A DNA stretch of 19,616 bases from the NCBI GenBank assembly GCA_031255695.1, contig JAIRSA010000113.1, positions 1 to 19,616 on the forward strand. Direction: 5' to 3'. Within the stretch, counting starts at the first letter, position 1; each line of letters begins with the position of its first letter. The notes beneath the pieces are model-generated. The model searched no databases. It had not been told where the DNA came from and saw only the letters and a list, made by a program, of their open reading frames with translations. Positions 1 through 7,849 of this stretch are shown here, piece by piece. The position numbers were made by a program, and so were the translations under genes. The stretch is from Eubacteriales Family XIII. Incertae Sedis bacterium. GTDB taxonomy: Bacteria > Bacillota > Clostridia > Peptostreptococcales > Anaerovoracaceae.

Positions 1-31
1 CCGGCAGGCGCGGCAAAGGGGGCATGGCGGG

Positions 32-1108
32 ATGGCGGATACCAACAAGACAGAACGCGCCACAGCCAAAAAACGGCGCGACGAACGCAAAAAAGGCAAC
101 GTATTCAAGAGCAAAGACGTGGTGAGCGTCGCGACCCTGCTCGTATGCTTCTGGCTCACGCTGCAACTGGGGAGCTACATTACGGACCAGGTGTCAGAGG
201 CATTCGCGTCCTTCTTGGACAGGGCAGGCAGGATGGAGAGCCTGAGCATCGCGGAGAGCGGCGTCATAGGGAGGCAGATCATCACGGTGGCCTTCGTGAC
301 GACGGCCCCGATGCTGGCGGCGGCCTTCCTGATAGCGTTGATCGCGAACGGCGTGCAGACGAAATTCCTGGTGTCTGCGGAGCTCCTGAAGTTCAAGCCG
401 GACAAGATAAACCCGATCAAAGGGCTGAAGCGCCTGTTCTCGGTCAGGTCGCTGGTGGAACTGCTGAAAAGCGTCATAAAGATAGCGGTAGTCATCTGGC
501 TGGTATACAGCACCGTAATGGAGATGGTGGCCGTGTCGCCAGACCTGCTGAACACGAGCATGGACGAGGGCATAAGATACATGGCGGACGAGATCAGGAG
601 CATGGTCTACATAGTCTGCCTCATATTCGCAGGGGTCGCCGCCCTGGACTACGCCTACCAGAAGTACGACTACGAGAAGAAGCTCCGCATGAGCAAGCAG
701 GAGGTCAAGGACGAGTACAAGCAGACGGAAGGCGACCCCATGATAAAGGGGAAGAGGCGGGAGAAACAGCGCGAGATCAGCATGAGCCGCATGATGCAGC
801 AGGTGCCGGGGGCGGACGTGGTCGTCAGGAACCCGACGCACTTCGCGGTGGCCATGAAATACGACATAGACAAAGACCCCGCGCCCATAGTGGTGGCGAA
901 GGGCCAGGACCATGTGGCGGAGCGCATAATCCAGATAGCAGAGGAGAACGGCGTGCTGATGACGGAAAACCCGCCGCTGGCGAGGAGCCTGTACGCGGCG
1001 GTCGAGCTGGGAGGCTACGTGCCGGCGGACTTCTACCAAGCAGTCGCCGAAGTCATGGCCTGGGTGTATGAGACGAAAAAAGACAAAGAAGGGACAGGGC
1101 AAGAATGA
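32..1108 (+). CDS. flhB: Flagellar export switch protein FlhB
   Basis: FlhB is the export-gate protein of the flagellar type III secretion system that switches substrate class from rod/hook to filament proteins. The 358-aa product has the usual layout and length: a basic N-terminus (about residues 1-30), four hydrophobic segments (roughly 32-52, 88-110, 144-165 and 188-212), and a cytoplasmic domain. That domain carries the self-cleavage motif NPTH at residues 267-270, where cleavage falls after Asn267. The ATG at 32 follows a GGGGG-type ribosome site about 10 bases upstream. The stop overlaps the flhA start by 4 bp (ATGA), which implies translational coupling. Confidence is high because the motif, topology and neighbour all agree. 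The upstream operon lies outside the window. Confidence 0.97.
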   Translation: MADTNKTERATAKKRRDERKKGNVFKSKDVVSVATLLVCFWLTLQLGSYITDQVSEAFASFLDRAGRMESLSIAESGVIGRQIITVAFVTTAPMLAAAFLIALIANGVQTKFLVSAELLKFKPDKINPIKGLKRLFSVRSLVELLKSVIKIAVVIWLVYSTVMEMVAVSPDLLNTSMDEGIRYMADEIRSMVYIVCLIFAGVAALDYAYQKYDYEKKLRMSKQEVKDEYKQTEGDPMIKGKRREKQREISMSRMMQQVPGADVVVRNPTHFAVAMKYDIDKDPAPIVVAKGQDHVAERIIQIAEENGVLMTENPPLARSLYAAVELGGYVPADFYQAVAEVMAWVYETKKDKEGTGQE

Positions 1109-3171
1109 GAAAAGCGCTTAACAATGTCATTATTGTATTTTTCGTGGTCGGGATCATCGCGCTCATCATAATCCCGCTGCCCACCTTTGTGCTGGATTTC
1201 ATGTTCATCATCAGCATATCGGTGTCGCTTATGATACTCGTGATGACCATGTACATAAATGGGCCGCTGGAATTCTCGATATTCCCGTCCCTGCTCCTGA
1301 TCACCACGATAATGCGCCTGGCGCTCAACATATCGTCGACGAGGCTCATACTGTCCGACCAGGGGCAGGCCGGCAAGGTGATAGAGACATTCGGGTCATT
1401 CGTGCTGCGGGGCAACCCCGTCGTGGGCTTCATCGTCTTCCTCATAATAGTGGTGGTGCAGTTCATAGTGATAACCAAGGGCGCAGAGCGCATTGCCGAG
1501 GTTTCCGCAAGGTTCACGCTGGACGCCATGCCCGGCAAGCAGATGGCCATAGACGCCGATCTGAGCGCGGGGCTCATAACGGAGGAAGACGCGAGGGCCA
1601 GGCGCGACAAGATACAGAGGGAATCGGAGTTCTTCGGGGCCATGGACGGCGCCACGAAGCTCGTGAAAGGGGACGCCATAGCCTCCATCGTGATCGCGAT
1701 GATAAACCTGATAGCGGGCACCATCATCGGCATGGTCCAGGGAGACATGGAATTCTCGCAGGTGCTGAGCGTGTACTCCATCGCGACGGTGGGCGACGGC
1801 CTGGTCAGCCAGCTGCCGGCGCTGATGATATCGACGGCCACGGGCATGATAGTCACCCGCTCGGCCTCCGAGGGCAACCTGAACGAGGACGTGAAGAAAC
1901 AGTTCATGTCCCAGCCAAGGACATTGGTGATCGCCGGGGCGGCTGTCATGTGCATGAACATGATACCGGGGTCGCCGCATATACAGATCTCGCTTATCGG
2001 GCTGACGCTGCTGATACTCGGCTTCGTGCTCATCAGGGGCGAGAAGGCCGCGGCTGTGACCGCCGAGCGCGTGGAGATGCAGGACCTGATAGAGGAGACA
2101 GGCGCAGAGGCCGACTATTACAGGAATATAGACAATGTCTACAACCTGCTGGGCGTCGAGCCCATAGAGATGGAGTTCGGGTACTCCCTGCTGCCGCTGG
2201 TGGACGAGGCGAGCGGCGGCAGCTTCATTGACCGCATTGTCATATTCAGGAAACAGTTCGCGCTGGACATGGGGGTGGTGGTGCCTACGGTGAGGCTCAG
2301 GGACAACGGGCTGATCAACCCCAACCAGTACCTTGTGAAGATAAAGGGGGAAGAAGTGGCGCGGGGCGAGGTGCTCGTGGACTATTTCCTGGCCCTGAAC
2401 CCCGGCAATGTAAGCGGCGAGGTGGAAGGCATCGACACGGTGGAGCCGGCCTACGAGATACCGGGGAAATGGATAGCGGAGAGCGAGAAGGAGATGGCGG
2501 AAGTCTATGGGTACACCGTCATTGACGCATTGTCCGTGATCGTGACCCATATGTCGGAGGTAGTGAAGAAACATATACACGAGCTTATAAGCAGGCAGGA
2601 CATAAATATACTGCTCGAAACCGTGAAGAAGAGCAACCCGGCCATCGTGGACGACGTGATACCGGGCATCATCAGCATTTCGGACCTGCAGAAGATACTG
2701 ATGAACCTGCTGCGCGAGGGCGTGCCCATACGCGACATGGAGAGCATACTGGAGAGCCTCGGCGACCACGGGGTCTCGATAAAGGACACGGACATGCTGA
2801 CCGAGTACGTCCGCCAGAAGCTGAAGAGGACAATAACGCGGAAATACACGGACGGCAGCAGCATAAAGGTGCTGACGCTGGATCAGGGCATAGAGAACGA
2901 TATACTGAATTCCGCGAAGAAGAGCGACCACGGCACATACCTGGCGATGGAGCCGCAGACCGTGCAGCGCATAGTGGAGAATGTGAACGCCCAGATAGCT
3001 AGGGTCAACGAATTGGTGCACCAGCCGGTGATACTGACGTCGCCGATAGTGAGGATCTACTTCAAGCGGCTGATAGACCAGTTCCTCCCGAACCTGACGG
3101 TCCTTTCGTTCAATGAGATAGACACCAATATACAGATACAGGCTATCGGGCTGATCCAGGAGGATGAATGA
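1105..3171 (+). CDS. flhA: Flagellar export gate protein FlhA
   Basis: FlhA is the large inner-membrane component of the flagellar export gate; its cytoplasmic nonamer docks chaperone-substrate complexes. The 688-aa product matches the usual length. About residues 1-320 are strongly hydrophobic (around eight membrane segments), and about 330-688 form the soluble domain. The family signature (FHIPEP family) begins at Arg136 with RFTLDAMPGKQMAID. The following stretch FFGAMDGATKLVKGDA holds Asp181, which appears equivalent to the conserved export-critical Asp of Salmonella FlhA. The start overlaps the flhB stop by 4 bp. In many Firmicutes the next genes are flhF and flhG; here the next gene is a sigma factor. 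The sequence ending in AGGAGG just before the stop opens only very short reading frames, so no small gene is called there. Confidence 0.98.
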   Translation: MRKALNNVIIVFFVVGIIALIIIPLPTFVLDFMFIISISVSLMILVMTMYINGPLEFSIFPSLLLITTIMRLALNISSTRLILSDQGQAGKVIETFGSFVLRGNPVVGFIVFLIIVVVQFIVITKGAERIAEVSARFTLDAMPGKQMAIDADLSAGLITEEDARARRDKIQRESEFFGAMDGATKLVKGDAIASIVIAMINLIAGTIIGMVQGDMEFSQVLSVYSIATVGDGLVSQLPALMISTATGMIVTRSASEGNLNEDVKKQFMSQPRTLVIAGAAVMCMNMIPGSPHIQISLIGLTLLILGFVLIRGEKAAAVTAERVEMQDLIEETGAEADYYRNIDNVYNLLGVEPIEMEFGYSLLPLVDEASGGSFIDRIVIFRKQFALDMGVVVPTVRLRDNGLINPNQYLVKIKGEEVARGEVLVDYFLALNPGNVSGEVEGIDTVEPAYEIPGKWIAESEKEMAEVYGYTVIDALSVIVTHMSEVVKKHIHELISRQDINILLETVKKSNPAIVDDVIPGIISISDLQKILMNLLREGVPIRDMESILESLGDHGVSIKDTDMLTEYVRQKLKRTITRKYTDGSSIKVLTLDQGIENDILNSAKKSDHGTYLAMEPQTVQRIVENVNAQIARVNELVHQPVILTSPIVRIYFKRLIDQFLPNLTVLSFNEIDTNIQIQAIGLIQEDE

Positions 3172-3214
3172 CAGGCAGGGGACGGATCGGCATGAGTAGG
3201 GGGCAGGGCCAATT

Positions 3215-4267
3215 ATGGAGCCAGCGGAGATGACAGGGATTACCGCAACAATAGCCAATATAAGCAAAGAAGCCGCACGGGCCACGCCATCGTGTGCCGC
3301 GGCCGCGCCAGGCGCTGCCACGGGCGGGCTGGCCATGCCATCCGGGGCGGGCTGCGCCACGGGCGCACAGACCCCAGCGGACGCTGCCATGGGCGCACAG
3401 GCGGCATCGGCGACCGCCGACACAGGCGCACAGGCCCCAGCGCCGCCAGACGCGCCAGCCGCGGCCGCCCCAGCGGGCACGCCCGCGCAAGACGCCGCGC
3501 CGCCCGCCGACAGCCGCAGGGACTACGCGGAGCAGTGGCGCGAATACAGGCAGAGCCGCAGCGACGACGCGCGCAATGAGATCGTGCTGGCCTACCTCGG
3601 CCTGGTCAAGCGCATCGTACTGCGCTTCAAGGGCAGCTACAACAACTACGGGCAGCTCGACGACATGATAAACCAGGGCATGATAGCGCTCATCGACGCC
3701 GTAGAGCGCTTCGACCCCGACATGGGGAACAAATTCGAGACATTCGCGTCCCTGAAGATCAGAGGCGCTGTAATAGATTTCATGCGCAAGCAGGACTGGA
3801 TACCGCGCAACCAGAGGACACTGGTAAAGGGCCTGAACTCCGTCTACGAGGCGCTGTACGCAGAATACGGGAGGGAGCCGACGAAGGAGGAGATAGCCGT
3901 GAAGATGGGCGTGAGCGCCATGCAGCTTGAAAAAATACTCCAGAAGAGGCACGACGCCATGATACTCTCGTATGAAGAGGCCGTCAACGAAAAGATGGCC
4001 TCGGTATCGCCGCTGATGACAGAGCACAGGGACGAAGGCGCGCCGGAAGAGGCCATGCTGCGCAACGAGCTGAAGCAGAAACTGAAAGAAGCGGTAGGCG
4101 GGCTGAGCGAAAAGGAAAGGCTGGTGGTCTCGCTCTACTACTACGAAAACCTGAAGCTGAAGGAGATAGCAGGCATAATGGGGATAACAGAGTCAAGGGT
4201 GTCGCAGATACATTCGGCTTCCATCATGAAGCTGAGGCACAAGATCGACGCCTACAACACAGGATAG
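3215..4267 (+). CDS. fliA: Flagellar sigma factor (FliA/SigD/WhiG family) with long Ala-rich N-terminal extension
   Basis: This is the alternative sigma factor that directs RNA polymerase to late flagellar, chemotaxis and motility promoters. The core, about residues 98-350, has the normal size for the family. Region 2 (about 124-195) contains the DDMINQGMIALIDAVERFD block. Region 3 follows, with EEIAVKMGVSAMQLEKIL. Region 4 (about 297-345) carries the helix-turn-helix LKEIAGIMGITESRVSQIH. The oddity is residues 1-97, which are almost entirely Ala, Pro, Gly, Thr and Gln, with a recurring GAQ word encoded by near-repeats at 3361, 3391 and 3424. The ATG at 3215 is preceded by AGGGGG (3198-3203). 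Later ATGs, such as the one in the MGAQA segment, lack a comparable site, so the extension is probably translated. The gene lies 43 bp after flhA, so co-transcription is likely. Confidence 0.92.
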   Translation: MEPAEMTGITATIANISKEAARATPSCAAAAPGAATGGLAMPSGAGCATGAQTPADAAMGAQAASATADTGAQAPAPPDAPAAAAPAGTPAQDAAPPADSRRDYAEQWREYRQSRSDDARNEIVLAYLGLVKRIVLRFKGSYNNYGQLDDMINQGMIALIDAVERFDPDMGNKFETFASLKIRGAVIDFMRKQDWIPRNQRTLVKGLNSVYEALYAEYGREPTKEEIAVKMGVSAMQLEKILQKRHDAMILSYEEAVNEKMASVSPLMTEHRDEGAPEEAMLRNELKQKLKEAVGGLSEKERLVVSLYYYENLKLKEIAGIMGITESRVSQIHSASIMKLRHKIDAYNTG

Positions 4268-4284
4268 CGGCCCTGCGGGGCCGC
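4267..4284 (+). terminator. GC hairpin after the sigma gene, no U-tract
   Basis: A perfect 7-bp stem, GCGGCCC/GGGCCGC, with loop TGCG begins on the last base of the sigma stop codon. No run of T follows, so it is not a standard intrinsic terminator. It could slow RNA polymerase, protect a 3' end, or be chance in GC-rich DNA. Confidence 0.35.
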
Positions 4285-4289
4285 AGACC

Positions 4290-4438
4290 GCACAGGCGGC
4301 GCGCGGGGCAGGCTTCCCGGCGGGCCCCGGCCATGCGGAGCGCACGGGGGCACAGGCGGCGTGCGGGGGCACACCATGGGCGGCGCCCCGGCTCCCGGCA
4401 CAGGGGCCCCGGCCACGCGGAGCGCATGGGGCACAGGC
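4290..4438 (+). repeat. Imperfect direct repeats in the sigma-flgF spacer
   Basis: The 201-bp spacer before the first rod gene is built from repeated GC-rich words. A 35-36 bp unit occurs at 4322-4357 and 4404-4438, 82 bp apart, and differs by a few substitutions and one base of length. A second pair, GCACAGGCGGCG(C/T)GCGGGG, lies at 4290-4307 and 4350-4367. No open reading frame with a ribosome site was found here. The word GGCACAGGC resembles the coding repeats in the sigma N-terminus. This points to local duplication or a dispersed repeat rather than a defined element. Confidence 0.6.
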
Positions 4439-4468
4439 ATAGTGGGTACAACGTAACAGGAGGTTAGA

Positions 4469-5230
4469 ATGGTAAGAGGATTTTACGACGCGGCATCGGG
4501 CGTGCTGACGCAGCTGCGCAACTTCAACGTCATGTCGAACAACATAGCGAACCTGACGACGACGGGCTACAAGGCGGAAGCCCTTGTCGGCTCCTCGTTC
4601 GCCGACCACCTTGTGGTGCGGTTGGGGGGCGGCGACGTAAGGAGCGCAGGCGGCATAGGCAGAGGCAATTTCTTCACGGTCAATATGAGCGAGTACACCG
4701 ACTTCGCTCAGGGCAGCATGGAGAACACAGGCCGGGAGCTCGACATGGCGATCAACGGCAGGGGCTTCTTCATGATACGCACAGAGGACATGGGCGACGT
4801 GCTCACTAGGGACGGGCAGTTCGACGTGGACTCAGAGATGAACCTCGTGCTGCCTGGGGTCGGGCAGGTGCTGGACGACAGCATGTCGCCCATCACCCTC
4901 GAAAGCAGCAGCATCACCGTGGGGCAGGACGGCGCGGTGAGCGTCGCCGGCGAAGCCGTGGCGCAGCTGGGGATATTCGACGTAGAGGACGTGTCCACGC
5001 TCAAGAACGCGGGCAAGGGCTTCTACCGGAGCGATACAGAGCCGGACGCGGCCGAGGCGGGCTCATACCATGTGGTCCAGTACGTGATAGAGAAGTCGAA
5101 CGTAAACATGGCCATGGAGATGAGCCGGATGATGGCCGGCCAGCATATGTACAACTCCTGCTCCCAGATCGTGAAGATGTACGACCAGCTGAACGAGACC
5201 CTGGTGACGCAGGTAGGGCGCGTAAGCTAG
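4469..5230 (+). CDS. flgF: Flagellar basal-body rod protein, FlgF/FlgG family (first copy)
   Basis: A rod subunit exported through the flagellar apparatus that forms part of the shaft between the basal body and the hook. The 253-aa product begins with the family N-terminal helix (MVRGFYDAASGVLTQ), followed by the rod signature NNIANLTTTGYKAE. The middle contains the domain common to FlgE/F/G, including AINGRGFFMI and LTRDGQFDVD. The C-terminal helix segment SNVNMAMEMSRMMAGQHMYN packs with the N-terminal helix in the assembled rod. No cleavable signal is expected or seen. The start has a strong site, AGGAGG at 4458-4463, five bases upstream. The tandem arrangement resembles the FlhO/FlhP pair of Bacillus; sequence reading alone cannot say which copy is functionally FlgF. 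Confidence 0.9.
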   Translation: MVRGFYDAASGVLTQLRNFNVMSNNIANLTTTGYKAEALVGSSFADHLVVRLGGGDVRSAGGIGRGNFFTVNMSEYTDFAQGSMENTGRELDMAINGRGFFMIRTEDMGDVLTRDGQFDVDSEMNLVLPGVGQVLDDSMSPITLESSSITVGQDGAVSVAGEAVAQLGIFDVEDVSTLKNAGKGFYRSDTEPDAAEAGSYHVVQYVIEKSNVNMAMEMSRMMAGQHMYNSCSQIVKMYDQLNETLVTQVGRVS

Positions 5231-5264
5231 CGCCCTGGCCGCAGACGGGGATAGGCGCGCAAGG

Positions 5265-5289
5265 CGGCCCCGAAGGCCGGAGGGGCTTT
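5265..5289 (+). terminator. Weak terminator-like hairpin after the first rod gene
   Basis: Two alternative stems are visible: CGGCC/GGCCG (5265-5269 with 5275-5279), or GCCCC/GGGGC (5267-5271 with 5282-5286) followed by TTT. The T-run is too short for a confident intrinsic terminator, but the position, just before a new promoter, would suit one. Confidence 0.3.
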
Positions 5290-5365
5290 GCAACGACGCA
5301 GGGGGGCGAATCAGCCGCAAAGATGTCACGTTTTTAATCGGAAAACAGTATTAGTACATAATTAA

Positions 5366-5394
5366 TTGAACATATTGCATAAAAGAGTTATAAT
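5366..5394 (+). promoter_or_regulatory. SigA-type promoter upstream of the second rod gene
   Basis: A -35 box TTGAAC (5366-5371), 17 bases of spacing, and a perfect -10 box TATAAT (5389-5394) lie in an AT-rich island (about 5328-5400) that stands out in this GC-rich window. A/T-rich DNA just upstream could serve as an UP element. Transcription should begin near 5401, leaving a leader of about 114 bases. No FliA-type -35/-10 pair was recognised here, so the second rod gene and its downstream genes may be expressed by the housekeeping polymerase. Confidence 0.82.
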
Positions 5395-5400
5395 ATTATT

Positions 5401-5514
5401 GGCCGCTGGTATCAGCCAGGGCGCTGGAGCCAGCCGGAAGGCCGGCATCAGCAGGCGGTCGGCGCGTACGGCGGAAGCCGCAGCGCGTGCGCCGGGCGGC
5501 AGAACGGAGATTAT
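5401..5514 (+). promoter_or_regulatory. Structured 5' leader with GGA-bearing hairpins
   Basis: This is the predicted untranslated leader of the second rod gene. It contains GCTG-GTAT-CAGC, then GCCGG-AAGG-CCGGC (5433-5446). A nested structure follows: outer stem GGCGC (5461-5465) with GCGCC (5489-5493), enclosing CGGC-GGAA-GCCG (5469-5480). GGA triplets occur at 5426, 5436, 5473 and 5506, the last overlapping the ribosome site GGAG. GGA in loops and at the ribosome site is what CsrA binds, but GGA is common in GC-rich DNA, so regulation is inferred only. Confidence 0.4.
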
Positions 5515-6222
5515 ATGATTAGGGGGTTTTACGCTTCGAGGTCGGGGGTTATCGGCCAGCAGCAGAACATGGACATTATCGCGAACAATTTCGCGAACAT
5601 CAACACAACAGGATACAAGGCCCAGCAGGCTGCGTTTTCCACGCTGATGTACGCCAAGATCCAGGGCGGCGCAGGGGTCGCCGTCAGCACAGGGCATGGC
5701 GCCAAGGTGCAGGATTCCGCCGTGGACTATTCGCAGGGCGGCCTGAAAGAGACGGGCGTCCCCACAGATATGGCCATACTTGGGGAAGGCTTTTTCGCGG
5801 TCTCGTCAGGGGACGGCGAGGACATCTACTACACCAGGAACGGGGAGTTCCGGTATTCGGTCGACGGCGACAGCAAATTCCTCGTGGACACTGCGGGGGC
5901 CTATGTGCTGGATCCCGACGGCAGCCCGGTGGAACTGGGCGCGGACGAGGAGCTGAGCCCTGGGCGGCTTGGGGTCTACCTGTTCCCGAACAGGCACGGG
6001 CTTGAGCTGCTGGGCTACAACAGGCTGGGCGCGACAGAGGTGTCAGGGGAGGCCGAGGCCGTGGAAACGCCCACAGTGAGGCAGGGATGCCTCGAACGGT
6101 CGGGCGTGTCGGCCAGCGAGGAGATAGTCCGGATGATAGAAGCTTCAAAGGCATTCAGCTTCAACAGCAGGATGCTTCAGACTATAGACGAGATGGAAGG
6201 GGTTTCAAACCAGCTGAGATAG
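5515..6222 (+). CDS. flgG: Flagellar basal-body rod protein, FlgF/FlgG family (second copy)
   Basis: A second rod-family subunit of 235 aa, slightly shorter than the first and than typical FlgG (about 260 aa). It shows the N-terminal MIRGFYASRSGVIGQQQNMD helix, the signature NNFANINTTGYKA, a central AILGEGFFAV and YTRNGEFRYS region, and a FlgG-like C-terminus (QGCLERSGVSASEEIVRMI, then SFNSRMLQTIDEM). The ATG follows GGAG at 5506-5509. It has its own SigA-type promoter, so it can be expressed apart from the gene before it. It is clearly a paralogue of the first copy, with conserved ends and a diverged middle. The F/G assignment is by C-terminal resemblance only. Confidence 0.9.
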   Translation: MIRGFYASRSGVIGQQQNMDIIANNFANINTTGYKAQQAAFSTLMYAKIQGGAGVAVSTGHGAKVQDSAVDYSQGGLKETGVPTDMAILGEGFFAVSSGDGEDIYYTRNGEFRYSVDGDSKFLVDTAGAYVLDPDGSPVELGADEELSPGRLGVYLFPNRHGLELLGYNRLGATEVSGEAEAVETPTVRQGCLERSGVSASEEIVRMIEASKAFSFNSRMLQTIDEMEGVSNQLR

Positions 6223-6372
6223 GCGCATTGCCTTAATGCGGGCGCCGGGAAGGCGAAACCTCAGCGTGGGGAAACACGCACACGATAAGGCCGCATGCGG
6301 GCGAAGGGGGCAAAGAAGCGCACGCAGAACAGCATAAGGCTGGACGCAGCGGCATATTCCGGGGGATGAGAG
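6223..6372 (+). other. 150-bp spacer with three inverted repeats before the FapA-family gene
   Basis: No gene was seen. It holds a 6-bp stem CGCATT/AATGCG (6224-6240), a 5-bp stem GCGTG/CACGC (6264-6279) and the 10-bp palindrome CCGCATGCGG (6291-6300). None is followed by a T-run. No promoter was recognised. The ribosome site for the next gene is GGGGGA at 6361-6366. Confidence 0.4.
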
Positions 6373-7758
6373 ATGGCTAGCTACAACGTAATGGTGCGCG
6401 TGAGCGACGACAATCTGGAAGCTTACATAATCCTGAAAGAGGATGCAGAGGGCAAGGCCCCTCCGCTTTCCGCTGAGACACTGGAAGCGGCGCTGAGGAA
6501 GGCAGGCGTGGCCTGGGGCATAGACGGCCCCTCGCTCAATGCGCTTGCGGGCAGCCCCGTGCCGGGCATAGAATTCCTGGCTGCTTCCGGGAGCGCGCCC
6601 GTCGACGGGACGGACGGCAGCATAGAGTTCTACGTGAAGAGATCCGACGAGTACAAGCCGGAATACGGCGGCGACTCGGCGGAGAAGGTGGACTACAAGA
6701 ACGTCGATGTCTTCCAGCTTGTCACCAAAGGCAAGCCGCTGTGCGCGGTCACAAAGCCGGCCGCAGGCACCGACGGCATGAATGTGTACGGCGGCGTCAT
6801 ACCCGCAAAGGAGGGCAAGGCCGCGCCGCCGCCCAACGGCGCCAATACCGAATGGAACGTGGACGGGACGCAGCTGCTCGCCTCGGTGGACGGGGTGGTG
6901 AACTTCAAGGGCGCACAGATCAGCGTCGTGGAGGTGCTGCGGATCCAGGGCGACGTGGACATGTCGACCGGGAACATACGCTTCGGCGGCGACGTGATCG
7001 TCAACGGCTCGATCAACGAAGGCTTTTCGGTGGAATGTGGCGGCAGCCTCACAGTAAGAGGGAAGATAGGCAATGCCCACGTAAACGTTGCCGGCAACCT
7101 GCTGGTGTCCGAGGGTATAAACGGGGGGCACCAGAAATCCATAGAAGTCGGGGGATTCATGAGATGCCGCTATATAGAGAGCGGGAACATCAGGATCGAC
7201 GGGGACGTATTCGCGGACTACATTATAGATACAAATATTGTGTGCAAGGGGAACATAAACCTCAACGGATCCAAATCGCTGCTCATAGGCGGCAGGACTG
7301 CCGTGCTCGGCGAGCTTTCCGCCAACTATATCGGCAATGCGCGCGGCGTCAGGACGCGTGTCGAGCTGATTGAGCTCCCGACGGAGGAAGAGCGCATGGC
7401 CGGGCTGAAGGGGAGGCAGGAGGCCGCCAGGGCCAGCATAAACAGCGACAACGAGAACCTTACGAAGGTGCGCAAGCTGATCGACGTCTCGGACAGGCCT
7501 GAGCTGCAGGATCTGTACCGCCAGCTGACCGAGAGGATCATAGCGGCCAAGGAAGAGCTCAGGGCGGCCGAAAGCGGGATCGCCGCCTTGAAAAACAGCG
7601 TCAGCGAGCGTTTTCCGGGTTCTGTGCTGTGCAGGCGGATCATGTATTCCGGCGTGGATCTGTTCGCCGGGGGCCAGATGATGATGCGCGATCAGTCGAA
7701 TCTCGAACATTGCAGGATACGGTTTGAAGACGGGGAATGGGCGAACGGGCTTGCGTGA
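6373..7758 (+). CDS. FapA-family (DUF342) polymer-forming protein
   Basis: The 461-aa product belongs to the FapA/DUF342 family, common in flagellar and chemotaxis clusters of Firmicutes but with an uncertain molecular role. The N-terminal part (about 1-170) includes the characteristic DYKNVDVFQLVTKGKPL and GMNVYGGVIPAKEGK segments. The middle (about 170-330) is a run of short Gly-rich, beta-helix-like turns (GGSLTVRGKIGNAHVNVAGN and GNIRIDGDVFADYI), resembling bactofilin-type folds. The region from about 330 to 420 is charged and predicted to be coiled coil. The C-terminus returns to the beta-type VDLFAGGQMMMRD segment. A scaffold or localisation role is an inference from the fold. It is cytosolic, with no signal peptide or membrane segment. 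The family is not related to the Pseudomonas amyloid FapA. Confidence 0.87.
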   Translation: MASYNVMVRVSDDNLEAYIILKEDAEGKAPPLSAETLEAALRKAGVAWGIDGPSLNALAGSPVPGIEFLAASGSAPVDGTDGSIEFYVKRSDEYKPEYGGDSAEKVDYKNVDVFQLVTKGKPLCAVTKPAAGTDGMNVYGGVIPAKEGKAAPPPNGANTEWNVDGTQLLASVDGVVNFKGAQISVVEVLRIQGDVDMSTGNIRFGGDVIVNGSINEGFSVECGGSLTVRGKIGNAHVNVAGNLLVSEGINGGHQKSIEVGGFMRCRYIESGNIRIDGDVFADYIIDTNIVCKGNINLNGSKSLLIGGRTAVLGELSANYIGNARGVRTRVELIELPTEEERMAGLKGRQEAARASINSDNENLTKVRKLIDVSDRPELQDLYRQLTERIIAAKEELRAAESGIAALKNSVSERFPGSVLCRRIMYSGVDLFAGGQMMMRDQSNLEHCRIRFEDGEWANGLA

Positions 7759-7849
7759 CGCGGCACAGGCACATGCGGCATCACCGTGGCCGGCGCGGGG
7801 AATCTTCGAATAGGGGGTGTTTACGCACAATTGATGAAGAGGTGGCATA

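Noticed and set aside
3164..3233. Tiny frames starting at the AGGAGG near the end of flhA
   Set aside because: They encode only 11 and 22 codons with no sign of selection; the purine run also encodes the end of FlhA.
1396..3480. Long antisense reading frame of 694 codons opposite flhA
   Set aside because: It is a shadow of flhA caused by GC-rich third positions, is compositionally odd, has no recognisable domain, and runs across two real genes.
4290..4438. CRISPR-like array in the sigma-flgF spacer
   Set aside because: Only two imperfect copies are present, spacing and sequence do not fit, and no cas genes are nearby.
6264..6300. c-di-GMP riboswitch before the FapA-family gene, suggested by CACGCACAC
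   Set aside because: The other conserved blocks of the GEMM class are absent and the hairpins do not fit its fold.
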